Positions 21,384 through 31,500 of a stretch of DNA of 64,000 nt are shown here, piece after piece. The first letter of the stretch is position 1; every line of letters begins with the position of its first letter. A program made the translations under genes and the position numbers. The notes below the pieces were generated by a model, which saw only the letters and a list, made by a program, of their open reading frames with translations, did not search any database and had not been told where the DNA came from. Source of the DNA: Crambe crambe (lineage: Eukaryota; Porifera; Demospongiae; Poecilosclerida; Crambeidae). The DNA lies in NCBI GenBank assembly GCA_963924555.1, contig OZ004585.1, positions 5,841,488-5,905,487 of the forward strand. The letters run 5' to 3'.

Positions 21384-24064
21384 CAGTCGTTACGCAACCA
21401 AACCGGAAGTCAATTGAGCCCCACTGAAATTTAATTTTACCGGAAATGTCAATTCTTGCCGTAGGTGCACGGTGAATCAAAACAGCACCTCTAGAAAACG
21501 TTTTCTTATTCCGTTACCTGTGCATTCTTGGACTTGAAATTTGTTAGCGAGGACACACAACCTTCCTAGTACACTATTAACGCACTTAATCGCTTACAAC
21601 TGCCAAAATCCACTTGCACGGGCACCAAGCACGCAACATACCTGTTTTGAAAGGATGTACTAACTAGCGTGGTATAATATTTTTCGACACAGATCTAAAG
21701 CTTTACTTTCTCCAACACTATTCAGACATCCTTAGCTTACAATCATCAAAGTATGGACTTGTGCACGATCGGCAGCAGTGTACTTAGCGCGTGCAAAGTC
21801 CAGCTGCATTCACTGTGTGTATGTAGGTTGATAAGTAGGTAAACAATCCTATTACTTAGTATTTCAACTGCTGCTGAGTGTATTCTGAGGGAGAGAAGGA
21901 ACAAACGAATATACATGGTAATATTTTATCATTAAAAAAGGTTATCAGTGTACTAATACATATAGCTATATGCAATGACAGAGCAGACCACCAGCCTCAC
22001 AGAAGCCTGCTACCTCTGCCATGGAAAAATCCATCTGAATACGCCATCCAAGTGGAGGGTTACAGGTACATATCAAGCCTTGATGTCCCTGAAGATGGAG
22101 TAATCTGTCAAACCTGCAGAAGGGATATAACAAGGGTAGTACTTGCAGATCCTAGCCATACACCTAGGTGGCTGGTTACTTTTCCAAAAACAAGGACATA
22201 ATTGCATAAATCAGCCTTTATAGTGCCAGAGAGTTAAGGCTATTTCACCTCAAAAATCTGATCATGGCCTTAGAAGCTGATCCAGTAGTCTGGTGTAGCC
22301 GACCCTTTACCTTCCTTTTCTTGGGGGTGGGGGGAAGGAGAAAGGGTCTGGTGACTCTAGCATATACAACTTGTGTCATTTTTGAACATTACATCATGGC
22401 AATCATAAACCGTGTGCAAGTAATTTGCGTGAAAAGCAGTAGTTAGAGAAAGGAGAATTCTTGGAGAGTCTAAGAAATGGGGATCAAGTGACAAGAGCCT
22501 TGGAGTCACAACAGTGTTTGAATAGTACGTCCCATACACCTAATGCTCGCTCCCCTAGCCTCATAATGCCGTATAAGTCAATTGATCCACCTGCTGATAA
22601 CTTCTCATCTCACTTGAAACAGCTAGCTACAGCCACGATCGATCCCATCAAGGGCTTATCGAGTCGATCTTGATCCCATAGAAAAGCAAGGGGCAGGGTC
22701 CAAAAAGTGGTAGAAACAAAAGTTTATGGCTATATCACATGATGAATCCAAGTGTTGTTTTTCATGCGCGACACAAGTCGTTGATGCTAGAGTCACCAGA
22801 CCCTTTCTCCTTCCCCCGCCCCCAAGAAAAGGAAGGTAAAGGGTCGGCTACATCAGACTACTGATCCAGAGCTAGGCAAGCTCACACCATCAGAGTTACC
22901 CCATGTTCTTCAGACACTGTTGGTATGTACTGGCTGTGATTATGTGTCCTTTTTCAGTGGGATAGGTAAAGCCACTTTTCTGCTTCCTTATTACTAGAAG
23001 TACTGCTTCAGGAACCTTTTTTATAACTTTAGTGTCCAAAATGGGCACAAGGCGAACCAACTAGCCACTGGCTAATACTAAAGCTGCCTAAGGGTTACCC
23101 TTAAACTGGAAGTCAGGCTATTTGGAATTCCTACAATTAGTGGGTACGGTGTACTTCAAAAGGTTTTATTACACAATGTCCGGCCACCCACTACTCTATG
23201 TTCAATAACCTGGGATTGTCGGTGGAAGAACAGCATCATAAATGGCTTGATGACATCCGTGGTTCAGAACAAAATTTGAAAATGGGATGACAGCCTCCAA
23301 TGAAGCACTGGAAGAGATCCTGCTGGGTTCTGCACCTGTGGGGACAATACTTCAGTCACTATCATAATTATTACAGATGGTCCATAAAGAATAACTCACT
23401 CGCTGTAGTGTGAGACACTAATGAAAACATCAAGACCATCAGGAATAGACTTGAGAGTTTGATAAGAGGTTACAGGTGTGCGAACCAATTGTAGAAAGAA
23501 GGCGAACTCTTGCTCAGCTGGATATGAATGCAGAAACTGCTGCAACACCACAGAGAGAGATCATGATGTTGATATTATGGACTTCGTTTTTTAAGATGAA
23601 ATTGACTTTGAAAGTGAGGATGATAGATGGATTTATTGTAGCTCTATTATTATTATCATTCTGTAATCTCGTGGATTATATTTTTCGACACCTATACATC
23701 TACTTTAAAATGACATATCTACTGCTAAAATAACTATCTTTAACATACCTGGTTATTGAATTGTGCACGCTTTCCAATGTTGTCCTAGAGCGCGCTTTCC
23801 AACGAGACCCAAGTACAGCTCTTTAATCCATCTAACAGAAGTTCCCCGTTAAAAACAGAGTGCCCAGCTATCTACACTCCATAAACACATAGCTTGTTTT
23901 TACAGCTTTCCTGCATAGGTACTTCAAGCGTGGCCACTGAAAACTGCTCTAAAGGAGAGTAGAGAGGCTAGAACTACCTACCACTTCTTCAACAAAAAAT
24001 TGCCCACGTGGCAAGTCAAATATGACGTCATAAAAAATTAAAATTTAAGGTTGCGTAACGACTG
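21384..24064 (+). mobile_element. Academ-like DNA transposon, degraded
   Basis: 2681 bases bounded by CAGTCGTTACGCAACC and its exact inverse, with TACA on both sides; removing the element restores the Y sequence seen in other copies. Inside, the plus strand retains pieces of one protein in order. These are a Cys motif GVICQTCRRDITRV followed by TPRW (about 22100-22180), VCTGCDYVSFFSGIGKATFL (about 22920-22985), EEQHHKWLDDIRG (about 23230), a Cys-rich stretch with CRNCCNTTERD-like coding, and an acidic end. GCDY..GIGK resembles the helix-hairpin-helix region of XPG/FEN1 nucleases. XPG-type nucleases and 3-4 bp target duplications are known for Academ transposons. Several stops and frame breaks show it is inactive. 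The family name is inferred from memory of these traits. Confidence 0.6.
22285..22861. mobile_element. Nested TIR element, TGATCCA target duplication
   Basis: Starts GTAGTCTGGTGTAGCCGACC and ends with the inverse (GGGTCGGCTACATCAGACTAC). Inverted repeats are about 75 bases, flanked on both sides by TGATCCA. Excision of the element plus one flank rejoins the host transposon frame as EADPELGKLTPSELPHVLQ, which confirms the boundaries. A related fragment is at 13060-13257. The superfamily was not determined; a duplication of about 7 bases is visible. Confidence 0.8.
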
Positions 24065-24068
24065 TACA

Positions 24069-24376
24069 CCAAATATGCACAGCCACTGCATAAACTCCCC
24101 ATACTCCTCCCTCAAGCAAGACATACGTACCATCTCAATAATTATTTCAGTGATCACATAGCTACATAACAATTAGCTAATGCCGTTCACTTTCTAAATG
24201 TTCACTCCTTTCAGTACTCCATTACACTGCAGATGATCATCCTTCAAACTCTCCTCCCTGAACGGAATGAAATACTATAAAATTTGATCATTAAATTAAT
24301 TTAGTTCAATTAAGGAAGCATTAGCTATACCTTTAGTGTCTATCAATTTTCATAATCACAAAGAAAAAGAATGCAA
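24069..24376 (+). mobile_element. Y module copy 5, second part
   Basis: Resumes with CCAAAT after the duplicated TACA. It carries a small extra piece (ATGCACAGCCACTGCAT) not found in the other copies, and ends at a MITE-1 left arm. Confidence 0.7.
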
Positions 24377-24581
24377 ACAAGTGAATGCAAAAAATTTCTT
24401 CGAAATAAAAATGTGAAGTAGGGATGCTATTATAACTGCAGCTTCATTATGAAAATCAAGTACTGCAGCATCGAAGCAGTATGGCCCAAAAATCTAGCTG
24501 GAATATGTATTATAACTGCATGCAAGAGAGTGAACTTAGTGAAGTGACCCTTACCCATCATCAAGTACAAGATACTATTGC
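24377..24581 (+). mobile_element. MITE-1 left arm
   Basis: Left arm only, running to GATACTATT and then joined to an X-family terminal hairpin fragment (GCTACCGCACTCTCTGATA). Confidence 0.8.
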
Positions 24582-24639
24582 TACCGCACTCTCTGATATC
24601 ACATATATGTGTCATAATGCGCATGCTCCACTTGTAATC

Positions 24640-24950
24640 AAGCTAGATTGTTTTCTACAGCCTTTTATCATAGAGGGGCTAGGCTTATCTATGTGGATTG
24701 TATGCATCTCAAGAAACTTCTGTCCCTGCATACACATAAAAGAATGAACTCTTGCATTTATGCTTATATACATAAGAGAGAGAGAGAAAAAAAGACCAGA
24801 AACATGTAAGGGGAAAAACATTTCTGTGAAATGAAAAGATGACCATTCCTCAAAAAAAATTATAAAAAGTAGGTAGAAATGGGATCGATCTTTGTGCTGT
24901 ATAGCTATCTAGCCAACAATCCCTACATTATTGCAGCGAGCGAGCTGACT
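24640..24950. mobile_element. MITE-3 half with flanking shared segment
   Basis: The segment TGCATCTCAAGAAACTTCTGTC matches the inverse of 39610-39645. It is followed by AACATTTCTGTGAAATGAAA and GAAATGGGATCGATC, the left half of MITE-3. The preceding GGGGCTAGGCTTATCT recurs at 26735. Confidence 0.6.
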
Positions 24951-24977
24951 CTCAAGTCATGACTCATTGAAATTTTA

Positions 24978-25000
24978 AATATATATATATATATATATAT
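24978..25000. repeat. (AT)n microsatellite
   Basis: About eleven AT units. Confidence 0.9.
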
Positions 25001-25560
25001 GTTCAGCCCCAATGCTGAATTTGTCCCGTTACGTAACGGGACGCCCGTTACATAACCGGATGCCCCTTTGCTGAACGCAATAATTATGCCACGTAACTGG
25101 ATGCCCTGTTGCTGAACTATGCACAACGGGCCAGCTGGCCTGGTCAGTTGCACAATGGGTCGCTACCCTGTAGTCTCGCGAGCCAGAACGGGTCTGGCTT
25201 GCGAGTACCCTGGCCTATACGGGTTGGCTGTCCCGTTATTTAGTTTGCTGCCTGTCACCTCAATCACATCTGGTAACGTGGCTTCAGCTGCCCTGCCTGT
25301 TATGCAACGGGTCAGCTGCCCTATTGTGCAACTGGTCAGCAGCCCTGTTGTGCAACGGGTCAGCTACCCTGTTGTGCAACCTACCCTTTAGTCTCGCGAG
25401 CCAGAACGGGTCTGGCTCGCGAGACTATAGCTAGCTATCCTGGCCTATACAGGTCGGCTGTCCCGTTATTTAGTTAGCTGCCAATCACATTTGCCCTATT
25501 GGATAACGGGCTTCAGCTGCCCTGTTATGCAACGGGTCAGTTGCACTATTGTACAAGTTA
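25000..25560. repeat. GC-richer degenerate minisatellite with Cys-Gly-Ala style palindromes
   Basis: Many variants of CAACGGGTCAGCTGCCCTGT and CGTTACGTAACGGGACGCCC alternate. Two near-identical blocks (about 25160-25260 and 25385-25480) each begin with a hairpin AGTCTCGCGAGCCAG..CTGGCTCGCGAGACT. The block is clearly richer in G and C than its surroundings. Open frames across it are not credible genes. Confidence 0.6.
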
Positions 25561-25630
25561 TCCTGTTAATCAAGCCATCTTGTGAACTTTTTTTTATCAC
25601 CTACAGAAGAATACGTATAAGATCAATTTT

Positions 25631-25704
25631 GAGGGTGGGGCAATTCTGTCATCTAGGCCGACTGGAATATATATTTTTTATCGTGTCAGAATCGCCCCAC
25701 CCTC
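25631..25704. repeat. Small hairpin GAGGGTGGGGC
   Basis: GAGGGTGGGGCAATTCTG pairs with CAGAATCGCCCCACCCTC around a 35-base AT-rich loop. It is probably a miniature foldback element. Confidence 0.6.
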
Positions 25705-25749
25705 ATGATTGCCCCACCTTACCCTAGCTAGCTTCCTTTAATTAAGTTA

Positions 25750-27150
25750 ACTAGGAATCGCTTATAAAGCGTTGTTGGGCGAGCGAAGCGATGTTGATAA
25801 TGTGAAGTTATGTCCTCATGCACATATTTGTAAATTATTGGGTGTGACATGCAGTGGGAGGGCACATGCATTTCTTTCGTCCAGCCTAGTTCTTATCTCT
25901 TTCTCTGTCTCTTTTTTTTCTTTTTGGTGGCTCCATACTATAGTAGCTAATCGTCAAATTCACAAGATTAGTTTTTGCTAATCAACATTAACATGAGTCT
26001 TTGTTGTCGCTTAGCAATTGATTCAGCGCATGCGCAATGATAATTTTTTGACGTACGTATATATATATATATCTCGAGCTCCTGTTGACATGACCAGAGA
26101 GTGGCTCACTTCGCTCACCAACTATACCTGCTTATACCTTGTACGTTTATATTTGCTTCACAGTACATACCTTTTGGGTCAAAAATCTTGCATACGTCTT
26201 CTTGCAGGCCAGCATGAAGACTGTCAATTCCATGAATATAGAAATAAGGGCTGAATCATAACTGCATCTTTGCCTTACTTTTTTACTCTCACCACTAAGA
26301 TGTCTCTGAGACCAGCTTCAGGCAAATCCAACAATTGAAGTTTGTTAATCTTCACTCTATAACTGAAGTTTCTATCTTTTTACCTCCATGGACCCTTCAT
26401 ATAATTTACTAGCATAATATTATTTATACTATGACCCCAAAGCATTTCTTTTCTTTTTTGCGTTTTCAGGGTGCATGCAGGCCCTCCATGATGATGCAGC
26501 TGCAGGAGTGATGCACAACGTGCAACATAGGCGCACGAGTTTAGAGCATGCATTTTACAACCGGGCAAGTAGGAGTGGTCCAGTTACGTAATGGGGCAGA
26601 AGTTCAGCATCCGTGCGGAACATGATCTAGGTCTACACTCCAAAATGCCCCAGGCGTACGTACGTGTCATGCAATAGTAGCGCCCTGCGCGTGCATTTAT
26701 GCACATGTACATCGCTTTGTTTATAGCACGGTGGATAGTATGGCTAGGCTTATCTAAGTGGATTGTAGGAAATAGACATATCTTTGTGGTAACTACATAG
26801 CATGCAACTGCCTGCCACTTACATAACTCAACAGCAAAGCACAAATGAACTATCAGCTCATCATCTCTACAGCCTTTTGGGCAGCAGGCACGAGAGGCTT
26901 CTTGTAGGCACTAGGCTGATCTAAGTGCTTTGAGGTAAGAATTGCAATTTTCTATGCATGCAGTAGCCTGCCACTTACATATAAACTCACATCAAAATCT
27001 TCTAAGGAGTTGAAAGTACAAATAAGAATAGCTATCAGCACAAAAGCCTATAGGAATACTTGCTCGCTCGCTCGCTGTGACTCAAATGTTGTACATTGCC
27101 CTAGTTATACGTACACTATAATCTGAAGCTACCCGACGTATATGTAATAG
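25750..27150. other. Intergenic, fragments of dispersed repeats only
   Basis: Repeated phrases GGCTAGGCTTATCTAAGTGG (26735), CACTAGGCTGATCTAAGTG (26905) and GCCTGCCACTTACATA (26813, 26968) show short dispersed repeat fragments. No supported exon was found. The gene-like frames here overlap these repeats and have no splice context. Confidence 0.5.
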
Positions 27151-27152
27151 TT

Positions 27153-27259
27153 AGAACACGGTAGTCTTGTGATTATGGCCAATAAACAACCGAATCCGAG
27201 GGCGCAGCCCGAGGATAAGGTTGTTTATTTGGCCATAATCACCAGGACTACCGTGTTCT
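27153..27259. mobile_element. Foldback element AGAACACGGTAGTC
   Basis: AGAACACGGTAGTCTTGTGA pairs with the inverse end at 27259, and the arms continue through GGCCAATAAACAACC. About 107 bases with a short GC-rich loop. Confidence 0.75.
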
Positions 27260-27960
27260 GATTGTTATATATCCCCAGGGCGCACGATTTCATTGGTCGG
27301 TCTGTAGCTAGAGCGTAGCTACCCCTTAGTTACGAAACAAAACGAAAACTCCTGCCATGGCTTGTCCCTGTCCTGTGATGTGCCGTTGTTCAGACGCCAA
27401 CTCTAGCCTCGTGCTCTCAAGCAAGACTACGAACTACGAGGCTCCTCCCATGCCCACCACACCCAGCTATTAACGAGTTCCTCCACCCACGTTTTGTGTT
27501 TGCTAGCGACAGCGAATCTAGCGGAAGGTATGACGCCAAATACCAATGGGCCTTAGAAATAATTTCTTCTTGTGGAAAAAAATGAAGTTTCCTTGTGACC
27601 CAGCACCAGATGACTTCTTCATTTTCCAACAATCAGCTATAAACTACCCAGAGACAGAAATAGATTCTAGTTAATGACAATGTTATAGACTGATCGTTAA
27701 CTTCATAATCATCTTCTTCCAACAGTCAGCTATAAACTACCAACATGATACAGAAACAGAAATAAACTCTTTAGTAATAGCTAGGTAATGACAATGTTAT
27801 CAGATCATTATCTCATAGATTATCATCTTCCAACAGTCAGCTTCAGAAAACCTAAAACTGTTGTTATTCATAGCCTGGGGAACAGTGCGTTTATGAGTCT
27901 TAATGCACTTTACCCTAAGGGAGGGAATTTATGACAGTAAGAGCACTTTTCTCTATGGGA
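27260..27960. other. Intergenic, no gene recognised
   Basis: A phrase (CCAACAGTCAGCTATAAACT and CAGAAACAGAAATA) occurs twice with variation at 27630-27780 and again in part at 27830, a small local duplication. Nothing else was recognised. Confidence 0.4.
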
Positions 27961-27969
27961 GTAAAATTA

Positions 27970-28100
27970 ATGTATTAGGTGGGATATATGTATGGATATA
28001 CGGAACAAAGATCAATTTTCACTCCCTACCCTTGTTTCCTTACTTTTTTGAGCAATGGTAATCCCTACATTCTTTTTCATTTCACATGTTTTATCCCTTA
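27970..28100. mobile_element. MITE-3 right half abutting a splice acceptor
   Basis: Contains CGGAACAAAGATCAA, CCTACCCTTGTTTCCTTAC, AATCCCTACATT and TTTCATTTCAC as in 31890-31985. It ends about 8 bases before exon 2 of gene B, so part of the acceptor region is transposon-derived. Confidence 0.65.
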
Positions 28101-28107
28101 TATGCAG

Positions 28108-28496
28108 CTATCCCAACAGTGTCTAATCATAATACAATTACTGATGCATTCTGTGATAATACATATGCAATGTTAATGTGCCCCATACCACTGCCTACTG
28201 TACGCAGTTCATACATTATAATGTGGGAGCAACTTGTGGACTCAACTCCAATGCAAATAATGAATGATTCAGAGTCAAGAAGATACATACTCTCTCAAGA
28301 TAACAGAACCCTTTCTGTATTGATATCGAACTGCACTGATCAGATGGTATTTCGATGTAAAGTAATAATGCAACGTTGCTCTGATCCTCAACGCTGTCCA
28401 TTGGATACAATAATTGTGGGACCACTTATGGAATTTCTTATACTAGGTACACAACTATACTAGTTATGATAGTACAAGCTAGGTAGATTTGACTTT

Positions 28497-28529
<33 letters not shown>

Positions 28530-31500
28530 GGGGGGAAGAGAGCCTGGTATCCACTGTTTGCGCATGCACAAATTTTTTCTCAGAAATCTGGGAATCAGGA
28601 TATTAACTCGGATATTTCCGCTACGCGATCAACCAGTACTATTACAGCAATGTTGCATGTTATCGATAGTTTTACTCCATGCTCCTTCGTTTCTCTTTTA
28701 GCAGCTGCTCTTTGTTTCTCCTTGGAGAAACTTGAATAAGGAACAATGTATAGCTGTCAAAACAGTCTATGATGGGAAGGATGTTTTGTTTTTCTACCAA
28801 ACTGGTTATAGAAAGATCTGTTACCAGAATCTCCCCTTCATGGTGATGCTGGTGAAGCATAGTGCAGTACTGGTTGCCTCTCCACTAGTTGCTCTGATGA
28901 TCGACAAATGATGCTGTGGCCAGTACTATCTCGCTTCATCAGCCAGGTCAGATAGCCTTCTCTTCTGTGCCCCTGAACCCCTTGTTATGTCCTGGAGGAT
29001 CTAAACATTCTAGACAGATTGCTAGCACTTCTCATCAAAACTTATCATCGCATGATTAATCATAATATAATAAGGGCGAGCGAAGCAACAACTTTAAATG
29101 TTGCATTAAGAGTTGCATGCCCTCTTCTCATAGAGTCTATAAGCCCTATCCCTCTCATTTCTTTTATCAAGCCTTGACCATCTCTGTTCCGCTGATTCAG
29201 AGCTTCTGCCTTTATCCTTCGGTCTAACATTGCTCTTTCTTGCTGCTCAGTTTTGGAGCAGCTTCACTTTCCATTATTTGCTAAAAATTAGCTATTTCGC
29301 GCATGCGCAGTATTTTACCCTCGGGGCTTGATATTGTATTTAATAATTGCACCCTTCAGTATGGAATACCATGATGTATTACACACGAGGTAGGCAATAA
29401 TTATTTCCTGAGGCCACAGACTGAGATTCCCCACTGAGGGTGTAATAAATCATGGTATTCCATGGACTGAAGGGTGCTTTATTCTATAGCTATCTAAAAT
29501 GAGTTAACTAAAAAGATAAGCATAGAGCCTCTACAACTACAGTCGAACCTCGGTTATCAGGACACCTTTGTCCAAACTTTTCTTCCAGGCTGCCAGATAA
29601 GTGAATTAGTCCAGATAAGTGAAATGCATTAATAATTATAGTGTTGTGGTTATGCTGTGTTGTATTATGGGCTAGTACTAACAGCCTAGAACAGTGAAGA
29701 TACTTGTTATGTAGTTGCTAATTATGTGCCTGTGCAAAGCAATCTCAAAAAAAATTCTCAAACCATTTTTAAAATCTGTATTTCCAAATCCGGATAAACG
29801 AGGTTCTTGGATAAATGAGGTGCGGAAAACCATTACACTGTGCTATTATAGCAATGTGCAGCATTTGACAGTGAGCAAGTGAGCAATTCAAGTAGCTGAT
29901 AGCTAGGCTCCAGTGCTGTCAGAGACAAGGATCATGTCAGAGACATGCAAGAGTCATGTAATTGGTGGTTCCAACCGGGAAGCTCCATACATAGAAAGCT
30001 ATAAGTGCTTACCACTAGCACTTAGATAAGCCAAGCACCTACAATCTACTTAATAAGCCTTAAGACAAGAACTAAAACCGTAGCAATAATTTATGCACAT
30101 GCGCAGACATGTAATATGAGCACATGTCACATGGACTAATCAAATTGTCTCATTTTAAAGAGCAATAATTAATTATATAGCTAATTAGTTATAATTATAT
30201 TGCTATACTATCCAGTTTGTACAGAGGCTTGCTTCACTCGTGATTATAATTCAAAAAAGGCGCATACACAAACAGTGAATACCTTTCCCCCATCCCAAAA
30301 ATAAAGGAAAGAGGCTGGGTTCAAGTTTAATAGCTAGGTAGCTTCTAACACCTAGCTGTATAGCTATGATGATGAATGAAGCCATAACGCATAGCAGTAA
30401 AACATAGGAATAAGGAATGTATAATTATGGCTCCAAGTAGCTATAATCAGCACATATTATTTCAGAGAGGAGTGAAATATCAGTGTTTCCATCAACTCAC
30501 AATACAACAAATGGTGACACAGCTATATTTCAGTGCAATGCTATGGGAAGTAATATCATTTTGAGATGGATATTTAACGGATCATCTTGTGGTCCTGATA
30601 GCTGTGAACAGAATGGGATTTCTATAAATGAAACTCAAAGTATGAATAGCAATAGCTTCATCATAAACACTACCTTGGAGATCAAGACTGGTGAGGTTCA
30701 TTCTGTTATAATGGAGAAGAAAATCTACGCTATTAATTGTATAGCAGAACAAAATCTGCAGATGAATAATGCTACTGTTACATTGATTGTAAATCCTCGA
30801 CAGGAAAGGAGTACTACCATAGGTAAGTGTGATATTCATAGTCGTTATAAAACTATGATGCTACAGTTAATTATGTTGAAGTGGATTGTAGCTAATAGCT
30901 AGTTCTTAGTGTGTTGTATGAACTTCAAAATTCAGTTCCAACATTGATTTTCAAGTGATATTCTCTCTTTTAGCTTAAATATAGAGGGCCTGGGAGGACG
31001 AGGGTACCATCATGCCCTCTGTGTGATGATACCCTTTTATCCCCCCACCCTGTTTTTTCATCAACTTTATTCATAGCTGGCTATTTTTTCATTGAACTTA
31101 TATTTTTGATTTATGATTCATCAAAATTAATTTTTCTAGCAACATCAACTCAACCAGATTCACCAGCTTCTCCAGAAAGTATGTACTTTTTACCATGAAT
31201 TTGGTTATGTCATGTTCAGCAATAAAGAAAAGGGGAATGGGGGGGGGGGGGGGGAGGAGGGTGAGTGTCCCCCACACCCTTGTTGTTGTTGTTTTTTCCG
31301 TTGAATTTGCATAATCATAGCTATTTTTTGATTTATGATTCATCAAATTCTTCAAGCAACAACAACTCAATCATTAACATCGGATTCACCAGCTGCATCA
31401 GGTATATACTTTTTACCATAATAAAGAAATTAATCACTAAATCACCCACTGTACAAAGTAGTGTAAAAGCTAAGCTGTAATAACAAGAATAAGTTAATTA

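Noticed and set aside
13916-24581. Idea that the repeat nests are remains of a retrovirus-like or LTR element
   Set aside because: No long direct terminal repeats, primer-binding site or polymerase-like coding were seen; the structures are inverted-repeat DNA elements.
28489-28701. Frame with a Gly-rich start
   Set aside because: Produced by a poly-G run in an intron of gene B.
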